From Anaerosporobacter mobilis DSM 15930 (lineage in GTDB: Bacteria; Bacillota; Clostridia; Lachnospirales; Lachnospiraceae), in the NCBI RefSeq assembly GCF_900142955.1, contig NZ_FRCP01000017.1, positions 98,612 to 162,611 on the forward strand: a stretch of DNA of 64,000 nt. Reading direction: 5' to 3'. The notes under the pieces were generated by a model. The model did not search any database and was not told the origin of the DNA. It worked only from the letters and a program-made list of their open reading frames with translations. This document shows positions 45,651 through 54,453 of this stretch, in pieces (positions within the stretch are counted from its first letter, which is position 1; the number at the start of each line of letters is the position of its first letter). The translations under genes and the position numbers were made by a program.

Positions 45651-45684
45651 TTTTAGTCTTTGATACACAAAGTATGAAAGGAAT

Positions 45685-46452
45685 ATGAATATGAATATGA
45701 AAAATATAATAATAGAAACAAAACAATTATGTAAAACCTATATCTTAGGAAAAACGGGATTGAATGTTCTTAAAAATATTGACCTAAATATCTATGAAGG
45801 TGATTTCACTGTTATTATGGGTAGTAGCGGAAGTGGGAAATCTACATTACTTTATTCCATAAGCTCTATGGATCGCCCAACAAGTGGTATTGTTAATATC
45901 CTTGGTAAAGATATTATGAATATGTCAGAAAAGGAATTAAGCAAGTTTCGTAAAATGGAGGTATCTTTCATCTTTCAGAGTATGAATTTACTTCATGATT
46001 TAACTACACTTGAAAACATCACATATATTGGATATGGAACAGACACGAAAGAGAAAATCAACAAGAAAGCACTATCCTTATTAGATCAATTTGGGCTATT
46101 AGAGGAAAAAGATAAGTATCCAAGTGAACTGTCTGGTGGTCAGCAACAGCGTGTTGCCATCGGTCGTGCCTTAATTGGTGGTTCTAAGATTATATTCGGT
46201 GACGAACCGACCGGATCACTTAACTCATCTACTGGCAAGCAAGTTCTCGACAGTCTGACGCAACTAAATGAACAAGGCCAATCCATTGTTATGGTTACCC
46301 ATGACCTAAAGGCGGCAACTCGTGCAACTCGTCTCTTATATATGGCAGATGGCCATATATATGCAGAATTAAACCTTGGGACGTATACGGCTGATAAGGA
46401 AAAAGAGCGCAAATCCATTGTATACGATTTCTTAAAGGAGCAAGGTTGGTAG
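45685..46452 (+). CDS. ABC transporter ATP-binding protein 2
   Basis: The protein (255 aa, or slightly shorter if a later ATG of the run at 45685, 45691 and 45697 is used) has Walker A GSSGSGKSTL, Q-loop FIFQSMNLLHDL, a canonical LSGGQQQRVAIGRAL signature, Walker B IIFGDEPTGSLN and H-loop MVTHD. It is of the MacB/LolD/BceA branch and pairs with permease 2. The C-terminal tail (KERKSIVYDFLKEQGW) matches the tail of ATPase 1 (RRTKLDDFLKEMGY), so the two systems are related by duplication. Confidence 0.93.
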   Translation: MNMNMKNIIIETKQLCKTYILGKTGLNVLKNIDLNIYEGDFTVIMGSSGSGKSTLLYSISSMDRPTSGIVNILGKDIMNMSEKELSKFRKMEVSFIFQSMNLLHDLTTLENITYIGYGTDTKEKINKKALSLLDQFGLLEEKDKYPSELSGGQQQRVAIGRALIGGSKIIFGDEPTGSLNSSTGKQVLDSLTQLNEQGQSIVMVTHDLKAATRATRLLYMADGHIYAELNLGTYTADKEKERKSIVYDFLKEQGW

Positions 46453-46524
46453 GATATACATCTGAGGGGATTTATATAAACTATCTACTGTAACAATATT
46501 CCAAATGCATTGAAAAGCAACATC

Positions 46525-46587
46525 AAAAAACAAACTTCAACAAATTGTCTACCTCTTGATAGATGATTCGTGAAGTTTGTTTTTTTA
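46525..46587. terminator. Bidirectional terminator between ATPase 2 and kinase 2
   Basis: AAACAAACTTCA (46528-46539) pairs with TGAAGTTTGTTT (46571-46582) around an about 31-nt loop, with A6 and T7 runs. Its outer form recalls the hairpin repeat family but the conserved core is absent. Confidence 0.7.
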
Positions 46588-46660
46588 CTGGTGTGTGAAA
46601 ACATTCCGTTTAAAAAAATGCGAAGATATAAATTATGCAACACCCGGCGTGTTTCAACAT

Positions 46661-48001
46661 CTATGCAACTGGAATATAAAACTCTAGGGTTGTACCTTCA
46701 TTCAGAATACTGTCGCAGAAGATTCTACCACCGTGTTGTGACACGATATATTTGGCAATACTAAGCCCTAGGCCTGAGCCAGAAACATTGAGGGTTCTTG
46801 CCTTTTCACCACGATAGAATGCTTCAAAAATCATTGCTTGATCTGTAGCAGGTATTCCTATTCCTGTATCGTGAACAGCTATGATTAGCTTACCATCTTC
46901 GTAACGAAATAGTATGGTGATGGTTCCTTTATTCGTGAATTTCATTGCGTTTCCAACTAGATTTTGTAAGACTTGACGAATTCGTTTCTGATCAATACTA
47001 AGAAGAACATTAGGAATCTCCGTGCATTTAAATTCTAGCCCTTTCTTCCTCACATCTTCCCTTGATTCCTCTACGATACTAGTGAAGAACTCTTTTGAAT
47101 AACATTCTACCTTCTGTATATCGAATTCATATAATTGTGCTTTCGAATGCTCTAGTATATCATCAATCAAACCATTCAACATGATAACTTTCTTTAGAAT
47201 AATAGATGTATATTCTTGCACTCGTTCTCCTTTTACAAGACCGGTATGAATTCCTTCCACATAACCAGATATCGTAGCAATGGGAGTTCGGAGGTCATGA
47301 GATATATAAGCTAATAATAACTTTTCCTTCTCCTTCAAACGCTTTTCGTTTTGAATAGAATAGGCTAGTTCATCTCTTAGACCCTCAAAGTCGTGACATA
47401 ACGTACCGATTTCACCATCATAGTCATACTGTACTCTTTCTAGTAAATTACCTTGACGAATCTTCTTCGTAGAAAGGTGTACTTGATGAATCGGTACCAA
47501 GATATCTTGATTTAAGAACCGAATAAAGTGCAATATTGTAATTAATAAAATCATGCCTACCGCCAGCATAATTCCTATGAGGTAATATGGCTTCTCAATA
47601 AGTTTCTCATACGGAATCTGAACAAAAATTGTCCCTGTCTGTAACTCATTCTCAAGTACGGGTGCACTATAGACATAATTCTCATTCTTCTGGCTCCCAT
47701 AGGAATTTCCTGTTATTGTCTTCATATCAATGGGACTTTGCTCCAAATCCTTTTTTTGATTTGAATGAATCACATCTCCACTAAGGTTAATGACAAGGTA
47801 GGAATATTCCTCCAAGGATCTATAATCTCCTTGATTCGCTTCATAGATACTGTTACTCATCAATACACGCGCCCGATTATGAATCAATACGTCCTGGTTT
47901 TTATTAACCAGATAGATAATTAGCCCACAAAGTATGATCACTCCTACTATAATTGTGCCAGAATATGCAATAATTTTCTGTTTGATCGTTAACCTTCCCA
48001 T
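46661..48001 (-). CDS. Two-component sensor histidine kinase 2
   Basis: The protein is 446 aa from ATG 48001, which has GGGGAG at 11 nt inside the end of the regulator gene. TM1 is at about 11-32, the sensor at about 33-138 (contains VINLSGDVIHSNQ, PAS/Cache-like in size), TM2 at about 139-160, then HAMP. The HisKA box is YISHDLRTPIATISGY with H235; the ATP domain shows NLVGNAMKFT, DTGIGIP and GSGLGLSIAKYI. It is coupled to the response regulator by a 13-nt overlap. Confidence 0.93.
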   Translation of the reverse strand: MGRLTIKQKIIAYSGTIIVGVIILCGLIIYLVNKNQDVLIHNRARVLMSNSIYEANQGDYRSLEEYSYLVINLSGDVIHSNQKKDLEQSPIDMKTITGNSYGSQKNENYVYSAPVLENELQTGTIFVQIPYEKLIEKPYYLIGIMLAVGMILLITILHFIRFLNQDILVPIHQVHLSTKKIRQGNLLERVQYDYDGEIGTLCHDFEGLRDELAYSIQNEKRLKEKEKLLLAYISHDLRTPIATISGYVEGIHTGLVKGERVQEYTSIILKKVIMLNGLIDDILEHSKAQLYEFDIQKVECYSKEFFTSIVEESREDVRKKGLEFKCTEIPNVLLSIDQKRIRQVLQNLVGNAMKFTNKGTITILFRYEDGKLIIAVHDTGIGIPATDQAMIFEAFYRGEKARTLNVSGSGLGLSIAKYIVSQHGGRIFCDSILNEGTTLEFYIPVA

Positions 48002-48678
48002 TTGTAACCGACTCCCCACACGGTTTTTATATAACACGCCTCTTCTTTTACTAACTTTTCTCTTATTCTACCAATATAAACTGCAATTGTATTATCATCT
48101 ATAAAATCTGAATACCCCCAGACTTGACTGATAATCTGGTCCTTGGTAAACACCCTCGAAGGATAATCAGATAAGAAATCAAGCACCTGAAATTCTTTTG
48201 GCGAAAACTCAATTGCCTTCCCAGCTATCGTAACTTCATAGGAATCACTATATATCTTTAGGTTACCAAAACATTTTTCTTTTCTCTTATTCCTCCCTTG
48301 AACAGGAAGAAACTGTGTTACTCTTCTTAGGTGAGACTTTATTCTAGCAACTAACTCGATTTGAGAAAATGGTTTTGTCATATAATCATCCGCACCTACC
48401 CCAAGTGCTAATACCTTATCATAGTCAGAGTTCTTAGCTGAGATAATAATGATTGGGAGGAGTTTCTCCTCCCTAATCTTCTTGCATACAGCAATTCCGT
48501 CAATTCCAGGTAACATAATATCTAGTACAACAAGAGCAGGTTCACAATCTTCAAGCATTCTCAGACCTTCTGTCCCTGTAAATGCTTGTCTAACATCATA
48601 GCCATCATTGGCAATGAAATCTTTCATTACATTAGATAAATCTATGTCATCTTCAATTATTAAGATTGTTTCTTTCAT
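47989..48678 (-). CDS. OmpR/PhoB-type response regulator 2
   Basis: The protein is 229 aa from ATG 48678 behind GGAAGGAG; the frame opens at 48708 but without a site. The receiver domain has IIEDD at 7-11 and D53 in VLDIMLPGIDG, with K in TKPFSQIELVARI. The winged-helix domain has FSPKEFQVLDFLSDYPSRVFTKDQIISQVWGYSD and IAVYIGRIREKL. It is 43 bp downstream of the GH31 gene on the same strand, so the glucosidase may be co-transcribed with the pair. Confidence 0.93.
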   Translation of the reverse strand: MKETILIIEDDIDLSNVMKDFIANDGYDVRQAFTGTEGLRMLEDCEPALVVLDIMLPGIDGIAVCKKIREEKLLPIIIISAKNSDYDKVLALGVGADDYMTKPFSQIELVARIKSHLRRVTQFLPVQGRNKRKEKCFGNLKIYSDSYEVTIAGKAIEFSPKEFQVLDFLSDYPSRVFTKDQIISQVWGYSDFIDDNTIAVYIGRIREKLVKEEACYIKTVWGVGYKWEG

Positions 48679-48721
48679 ACTTGTTAACGAATCTCCTTCC
48701 CCCATCACAGTGAGACTATTC

Positions 48722-51040
48722 TTATAACGTAACCTTTATAACTCGTCCACCATTAACACTTTCCATATCATTTACTTGGAACTCTACTACATGATCTAAA
48801 CAATTCACACGAATCATCTTATAGACCTTATCATAACCTTCCTGTACAAGATTGATGGTACAAGTATTATCCTTATTCACTTTGATATGGAATTCATTAA
48901 ATTCTCCAGCTTGGTAAGCAAAATCTTCACCATTGTCTTGATAATGTGTATAGCTTCCTTCTCCAGGATAAACATCAAGAATTAATGTATCTTGCTCTTT
49001 CTCTCCAACATAGCTTTGTTTCGTATAATTAGGAAGAATTGTACCTGCTTTCACATAAATCGGACAAACATCTAATGGAGCATCACGTAAGATATATCTT
49101 CCGCCCTCTACTAACTCCTTAGTCCAGTAATCGTACCAAGTACCTTCTGGAAGATACACCATTTTGCAAGTTTGTCCTTGGTCTAGCACAGGAGCAACCA
49201 ATAGATTTTCTCCAACTAAGAATTCCTCATTCATGTTCTTAGCAACTTCATCTTTCTCATACTGCATAATTAATGGACGAATAACTGGTAATCCTTCTCT
49301 TTCTGTCTGATAAAACAAATCGTAGAAGTAAGGAAGTAACTGGTAACGTAAATTAATGTATTTACGATTAATATTAAGGGTTTCTTCATCGAATTGCCAA
49401 GGTTCTTGAAATCTTGTTCCCTTCGCTGCATGGTTACGGAATAATGGTGAGAAGCAACCAACTTGTACCCATCTACATAATAATTCTTTGGTAGTATCTG
49501 ATCCAAATCCACCGATATCGGTACCAACGAAAGCCATACCACTTAGCGAAAGATTACAAAGTTGTGGAACTGCCATCTTCAGATGCGCCCAGATACTATG
49601 ATTGTCTCCTGTCCAAGCTGTAGAATACTTCTGACTTCCTGCATAACAAGCTCTTGTAATTACATATGGTCTTCTTCCATCTAATCGTTTTAAACCTTCG
49701 TAGGTTGCTTTTGCCATCATATGTCCATAGATATTGTGGACTTTTGCATGGTTTGCTTTCTTTACTCCATCAGAGAATACAACATCATCTGGAAGTTGTC
49801 CTTCAAAACTAGCAGGTTCATTCATATCATTCCAGATACCACGAACCCCTTGTTCCAATAAAAAGGAATGATTATTCCCCCACCAAGTTCGTGCCTCTTC
49901 ATTCCCGAAATCAGGGAATACGGATTTTCCTGGCCATACAGAATTCACGTAGATATCACCATCTTTATCAGTAGCAAAATATCCATTCTTCACGCCTTCT
50001 TCATATACAGAATATCCTTCTTCTACCTTAACTCCTGGATCAATGATGGTTACAATCTTAAATCCATCCTCTTTAAGATCTTTAATTAATTTCTTTGGAT
50101 CATCATAGTGTTCCTTGTTCCACGTAAATACCTTGAACCGTTCCATATAATCAATATCAAGATGTATAACATCACATGGAAGATCATATTTACGTAGGTT
50201 TGTTGCAATTTCCCTTACTTGATTCTCCGATTCGTATCCCCATCTTGATTGTTGATATCCTAAGGTCCAGATTTGAGGCACATGAGTACGTCCTGTCAGA
50301 TAGGTATAATTCTTAATTATTGTTTTGATACTATCACCAGCTACGTAATAATAATTAAGATTTCCTTGCTCTGCACCGAATAAATAATACTCATCACTTT
50401 CTTTACCCATATCAAAATAACTGCGATATGTGTTATCATAGAACAAACCATATACACTTTCCTTTCTTAGTGCAATATAGAAAGGGATTGATTTATATAA
50501 TGCCTTAAAAGAATCTACTTGTGGATCTGGAATATCTGAATTCCACATCTCATATTCATAGCCACGCTTATTAAGAAAACCTGTTTTATCACCTAATCCG
50601 TAAAAAGCTTCATCACCCTGCATCTTCTTTAGGACTTCAATCTTATAGTGTTCCTTCTTCTGTTCAACTTGATGTCCTTCTAGTAGAGCCATTTGTATGA
50701 ATTCTTCACTTACACCTTTCCGTACTACTCGTTTTCCTCTATAATCTTCACAGACTAATTTTCCTTCTGCATTATAAAAATCTATTTTAAAATCATCATA
50801 TATCTTAGCTATAACACTTTTAGTTGCTATCTGAAGATACTCGTCCTTCTTAACAACTGTAAACTCGGTATCCCTTTGTTTATTCCCTTCAATGGCCGCT
50901 GATGGTTCCTCTTCACTATCAAAAGAAGCAAATATATTCCATATCTCATCCGTAATAATATGTATCTTGCTTTGCTTTTTCTCGAATTCTACTATAATTT
51001 CTTGATTCTTAACTTGGTGATTTAATAATTTGCCAAACAT
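48722..51040 (-). CDS. GH31 family alpha-glucosidase
   Basis: The protein (772 aa) should hydrolyse alpha-glucosides from the non-reducing end. The nucleophile is D405 in GIWNDMNEP and the acid/base D479 in WTGDNHS. Other GH31 marks are LGYQQSRWGY, IHLDIDYM, VFPDFG and RNHAAKGT. No signal peptide is visible, so it acts on imported oligosaccharides in the cytoplasm. The GH31 N-terminal beta-sandwich and the C-terminal DUF5110-like tail are both present. No sugar transporter is adjacent, which is unusual for this group; the next genes are a two-component pair. Confidence 0.93.
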   Translation of the reverse strand: MFGKLLNHQVKNQEIIVEFEKKQSKIHIITDEIWNIFASFDSEEEPSAAIEGNKQRDTEFTVVKKDEYLQIATKSVIAKIYDDFKIDFYNAEGKLVCEDYRGKRVVRKGVSEEFIQMALLEGHQVEQKKEHYKIEVLKKMQGDEAFYGLGDKTGFLNKRGYEYEMWNSDIPDPQVDSFKALYKSIPFYIALRKESVYGLFYDNTYRSYFDMGKESDEYYLFGAEQGNLNYYYVAGDSIKTIIKNYTYLTGRTHVPQIWTLGYQQSRWGYESENQVREIATNLRKYDLPCDVIHLDIDYMERFKVFTWNKEHYDDPKKLIKDLKEDGFKIVTIIDPGVKVEEGYSVYEEGVKNGYFATDKDGDIYVNSVWPGKSVFPDFGNEEARTWWGNNHSFLLEQGVRGIWNDMNEPASFEGQLPDDVVFSDGVKKANHAKVHNIYGHMMAKATYEGLKRLDGRRPYVITRACYAGSQKYSTAWTGDNHSIWAHLKMAVPQLCNLSLSGMAFVGTDIGGFGSDTTKELLCRWVQVGCFSPLFRNHAAKGTRFQEPWQFDEETLNINRKYINLRYQLLPYFYDLFYQTEREGLPVIRPLIMQYEKDEVAKNMNEEFLVGENLLVAPVLDQGQTCKMVYLPEGTWYDYWTKELVEGGRYILRDAPLDVCPIYVKAGTILPNYTKQSYVGEKEQDTLILDVYPGEGSYTHYQDNGEDFAYQAGEFNEFHIKVNKDNTCTINLVQEGYDKVYKMIRVNCLDHVVEFQVNDMESVNGGRVIKVTL

Positions 51041-51257
51041 TCTATTTCCTCCATTGTTATACTACATTTTGCAATATCTTTATTTTATCATGTTGCCACC
51101 AAGGTAACAATCACTTTCCTTACCTCTTATATTACTATTATGCTTTTTAATTCTATTATTGTGGATGAACGTACTGACGTGTGCAGATGGTTAGTCTTAT
51201 AAATAATTAATTACCTACTCCAAATGACACTCTAACCAGTTATATAATATTATGAAA

Positions 51258-51344
51258 TGAAAAAAACAATCTTTCATCTGGTTTGTTTGAGGAGTAGATC
51301 TGTAATCCACGAATCCACATTTAAACTATGAAGATTGTCTTTCT
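51258..51344 (-). repeat. A/T-flanked hairpin repeat family, copy 3 (also a likely terminator)
   Basis: ACAATCTTTCAT near 51267 pairs with ATGAAGATTGT near 51328-51338. The core here is AATCCACGAATCCACAT. It lies 16 bp past the stop of the second patatin gene. The 319-bp gap to the GH31 gene holds nothing else I can name. Confidence 0.7.
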
Positions 51345-51359
51345 TAGTGTGTAGTTATA

Positions 51360-52217
51360 TTATTCATTCAGATATGCAAGCATATCCTCCATTCGTTTAT
51401 CTGCAATTGTTTTGCCTATCTCATACAAGTCACGCAGTTTCTGAACATCTTTTTCCACACGAGATACTAGTACAGGCTCCTCTGGTCGAATCACAAAGAT
51501 TCTTCCCTCTTTCTCTAACCTAGCAATGTCTTCTTGTATCTCATTATAATGCTTTGGTATCTGCTTCAATTTCCTAAGCAAACGTGGATAGTCTCTATAG
51601 CTTCTTTCATATGCTCGCATCATTGCACTTGATACAGGCTGTTTCCTATATCCTTCTTGTCTAGTTAGGACAACTACAATCTTCTCATACCCTTCATTCA
51701 TGGCCCAATCAACAGGAATCGGATTTGCTATTCCTCCATCAAGGCATTCCATCCCTTCCACATGGACAATTGGGGAAAGCAATGGCATACTACAGGAACT
51801 ACGACATGCCATCATCATATCTTTGGTCTTTCCTTTTTCAAAGCTTACCAATTTTCCAGTCTTGCAATCTGTAGCAAATGCAACATAACGCTGTGGTGAA
51901 TTATAAAATGTTTCTTCATCAAACGGTATTAACTCTTTTCCTATATCATCAAATAGAAAATCAAAGTTAAAGATAGAACGGTTACGAATCAAGCTACGAA
52001 TTCCCATTAATCGTTTATCTTTTACATAGTCCATATTAACTTTAGCCGTTCTTCCCATTTGCTTTGAGACATAGTTTAGTCCACTGAGCGAACCAGCAGA
52101 TACACCGCCTACACAAGGAAATTCAATTCCATTTGCTATAAAGGTATCCAAAACTCCTGCTGTGAATAAGCAACGCAAGGATCCACCTTCCAATACTAAT
52201 GCTGTACTCTCCTTCAT
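51360..52217 (-). CDS. Patatin-like phospholipase, YjjU/RssA-type
   Basis: The protein (285 aa) is a small intracellular patatin. The oxyanion motif is GGSLR (11-15), the nucleophile elbow GVSAG has S40, and D160 in LDGGIANPIPVDWA completes the dyad. The helical C-terminus (YRDYPRLLRKLKQIPKHYNE, then LEKEGRIFVIRPEEPVLVSRVEKD) is typical of YjjU-like proteins. It is unrelated in detail to the patatin at 30956. It appears monocistronic, with an unusual palindrome in its upstream region and repeat copy 3 behind it. Confidence 0.88.
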   Translation of the reverse strand: MKESTALVLEGGSLRCLFTAGVLDTFIANGIEFPCVGGVSAGSLSGLNYVSKQMGRTAKVNMDYVKDKRLMGIRSLIRNRSIFNFDFLFDDIGKELIPFDEETFYNSPQRYVAFATDCKTGKLVSFEKGKTKDMMMACRSSCSMPLLSPIVHVEGMECLDGGIANPIPVDWAMNEGYEKIVVVLTRQEGYRKQPVSSAMMRAYERSYRDYPRLLRKLKQIPKHYNEIQEDIARLEKEGRIFVIRPEEPVLVSRVEKDVQKLRDLYEIGKTIADKRMEDMLAYLNE

Positions 52218-52251
52218 GCTATCGTTCCTTTCGATTACTTATACTAAAGAT

Positions 52252-52324
52252 TAGGTGAGCTCTAGAGCTCACCTATCGGGAGAAATCAAATACTCGCTAC
52301 GCTCATGCTTAATTTCCTTCCGAT
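52252..52324 (-). promoter_or_regulatory. Perfect 24-bp palindrome and second hairpin upstream of the patatin gene
   Basis: 52252-52275 is its own reverse complement (half-site TAGGTGAGCTCT). It abuts a second stem in which ATCGGGAGAAAT (52275-52286) pairs with ATTTCCTTCCGAT (52312-52324). It begins 35 nt upstream of the start codon and could be a leader RNA structure or operator. The remaining 180 bp to the DUF1062 terminator is unremarkable. Confidence 0.6.
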
Positions 52325-52480
52325 AAGTTATATTATACACATATGCTTCTATATTTTCCAGTATTGGTAACTTTTTAGTGACCTATTCGCTAACGGATAC
52401 TACTTGATTGATCATTTTTTTGGATATTATATTTCCAAATGAACGTAACAAAATCTAGTCCTTTCCACCTCTTCCATAAC

Positions 52481-52509
52481 GAAAAAAGAGACTGTTTCTC
52501 ACAGTCTCT
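52481..52509 (-). terminator. DUF1062 gene terminator, overlapping the stop codon
   Basis: On the minus strand AGAGACTG and CAGTCTCT pair with a 6- to 7-nt loop, followed by T6. The 5' arm starts at the last codon. Confidence 0.85.
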
Positions 52510-53158
52510 ACAAGATATGCACTTTAATATTCCCCTGCATACACGCTTTATTCACTTTGCAATCCGGTTGACTTACAATCTTCCCATCATCAAACCATCT
52601 TTTAATCTCTGTTCTTGATCGTCCTAGTAAGTCTGCAAGGATACGATCCATACGAAAACGTATATGATATGGATTCTGAATCTGTATTATTTGTTGATAC
52701 TTCTGTTCAATCCTATTCGTATCTGTATCATTATCTATCCCTATTATATTCGTATCGGAATCGTTATTCTTCTCTACTATGTTCGCCTCAGAACTTTCTA
52801 TTACTTCCATGGAGTAGCACTCTTTCTCCATATCAATCTCTACATGATTTCTCTTCAATACCGCCCCATCATAACTAACATGCCATGCTAACTCTTGGTT
52901 ATTAGAAAGGTATTTTTCATATTCCTCTAGGGGTAATGACTTAGGACGAATGCGTTCATGTATGCTTAGATTATAGGTCGTCTTACATTTCTCACATTGA
53001 TAGATTAGCCATATATCAATAGCATTGCCATTGGCATTCACTCGAAAATTCTCCGTATTGATATATGTTGATTTTCCTCCACACTTTGAACAGTTTCGAA
53101 TGATTTGTTGTCCTTGTGTTGGTTTGATTGTAACTTCTTTTGTTAAATGATAGCTCAT
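52508..53158 (-). CDS. DUF1062 family protein
   Basis: The protein (216 aa) has an N-terminal zinc-ribbon-like half with two CxxC pairs (NCSKCGGKS and YQCEKCKTTY), then NLSIHERI and the DUF1062 pattern LAWHVSYDGAVLKRNHVEID. The C-terminal part FRMDRILADLLGRSRTEIKRWFDDGKI reads like an S4-type RNA-binding fold. Between them is a low-complexity stretch with repeated DSDTN/DTDTN units (about 132-151) that looks like a recent slippage expansion. Function is unknown; RNA binding is an inference. The start has AAGGAG. Confidence 0.75.
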   Translation of the reverse strand: MSYHLTKEVTIKPTQGQQIIRNCSKCGGKSTYINTENFRVNANGNAIDIWLIYQCEKCKTTYNLSIHERIRPKSLPLEEYEKYLSNNQELAWHVSYDGAVLKRNHVEIDMEKECYSMEVIESSEANIVEKNNDSDTNIIGIDNDTDTNRIEQKYQQIIQIQNPYHIRFRMDRILADLLGRSRTEIKRWFDDGKIVSQPDCKVNKACMQGNIKVHIL

Positions 53159-53191
53159 TTTGCATCTCCTTATTATATTAATATGGATTCT

Positions 53192-53237
53192 GCAAAGGCT
53201 ATTCTCTATTATTAATCAAATTTGCAATAGCCTTTGC
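53192..53237 (-). promoter_or_regulatory. 12-bp hairpin upstream of the DUF1062 gene
   Basis: GCAAAGGCTATT (53192-53203) and AATAGCCTTTGC (53226-53237) are exact complements, 34 nt before the start codon. No U-tract follows, so a leader or operator role is more likely than termination. Confidence 0.45.
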
Positions 53238-53242
53238 TATGC

Positions 53243-53313
53243 AAAATAAAAAGGTTCACACATACAATTAACACTCTCCTCTCATATACTATAAGTGTAA
53301 TTCATGTGGAACC
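53243..53313 (-). terminator. Terminator downstream of the APH-like gene
   Basis: AAGGTTCCACATGAATTACACT (minus strand) can pair imperfectly with the stretch ending GTGTGAACCTT, followed by TTTTATTTTG. It lies 57 bp past the APH-like stop. Confidence 0.6.
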
Positions 53314-53369
53314 TTATAACTACCTTATTCTCTTTTCTAATCATGTTTGAGGTAATCAACAAAAATCCT

Positions 53370-54323
53370 CTAAGAAATTGCTTTTACACATTGTACAATC
53401 ATATCTTTTGACCAATTATACAAATCATCTGTCTCGTACTTCCGATACTCGCTTTCTAAGACCATCAATAAGAACTGGTAGACATCATACCATCTTGCAC
53501 GACGGTCCTCTTCTTTTGTCAAACTTAAAACTCCATATCCTTCAAAGAAATCCGCGTTCCTTTCATAACTACGAAATCCAACCTCCATAAGGGGATCTCC
53601 CCAGATACAGCGTTCGAAATCAATGATTCCCGAGATTTTCTTATCCTTGATAAAGACATTGCCATCCCATATATCCCAATGCACCAATGTCGGTACGGTT
53701 ACATCATCAAAATACGATTTATCTCTATCAAGCAACGATAGTAATTCTTCTTCATTAATCGGTACTGGAATATTAGCTGCATTGGCGTCATGGTATGCTA
53801 ATTGTATCATGTTACGAAATGCTTCAAACCAATTCGTACTTTGTAATCCTAGCTGACCATAATATCCAAATCTTGATCCCATAATCTGATTAATGGAACG
53901 ATTATATCTTCCAACTTCTTTTTGTATTGCTTTCTTTTCCTCTTCTGAGAGGGAATCTCTAATAACGTTAAGTGTTTCTCCTTCAATAACACTCATGAAA
54001 TAGTACTCAAAGGAGCAAAACTCATAACTATTGTCATAGTAGATAATATCAGGTACAGGCACATCTGTCTCCTTCTTCACTAATCGAAGGGAATCCACTT
54101 CACTAAACATAATATTCTTTTCATATGACATGATTTTTGAATCTGGATGAGGCGCTATCTTAAGGATTGCCTTCTCATCGTTATCTAATATAATTAGATA
54201 AGCAACATTAAAATAGCCTTCTTTTAACTCAATGATTTCTCTACATGTTATAGTAGGAAAAGCTCTTAAAACCATCTGTTCGATTACTTTCCTATCTTGC
54301 TTATTCTTTGTTAAACTCTCCAT
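53370..54323 (-). CDS. Aminoglycoside phosphotransferase (APH) family kinase
   Basis: The protein (317 aa) is a small-molecule kinase of the protein-kinase-like fold. The nucleotide-binding lysine is likely in KAILKIAP. The catalytic loop is LVHWDIWDGNVFI (H-x-D-x4-N), and the metal site is D in IIDFERCIWGDP. The family phosphorylates antibiotics, choline, homoserine or sugars. HWDIWDGNV differs from the HGDLHxGN of classic resistance enzymes, so a drug substrate should not be assumed. It is upstream of no obvious partner; the next gene is a UvrA-like ATPase on the same strand 130 bp away. Confidence 0.82.
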   Translation of the reverse strand: MESLTKNKQDRKVIEQMVLRAFPTITCREIIELKEGYFNVAYLIILDNDEKAILKIAPHPDSKIMSYEKNIMFSEVDSLRLVKKETDVPVPDIIYYDNSYEFCSFEYYFMSVIEGETLNVIRDSLSEEEKKAIQKEVGRYNRSINQIMGSRFGYYGQLGLQSTNWFEAFRNMIQLAYHDANAANIPVPINEEELLSLLDRDKSYFDDVTVPTLVHWDIWDGNVFIKDKKISGIIDFERCIWGDPLMEVGFRSYERNADFFEGYGVLSLTKEEDRRARWYDVYQFLLMVLESEYRKYETDDLYNWSKDMIVQCVKAIS

Positions 54324-54453
54324 AGTTAATATCTCCCTACATCATCTTATTAATTAGATCAACAGCATCAATAGGAGTCTTCTTAAGGCGATACCGTCAT
54401 CCTACTTCATATTACCATAAGAGTTTTACGGTTTCTAACAATATTCTCACATT

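Noticed and set aside
46525..46587. Fourth copy of the hairpin repeat family
   Set aside because: The outer stem is similar in form but the conserved TATCCGYGAATCCACAT core is missing.
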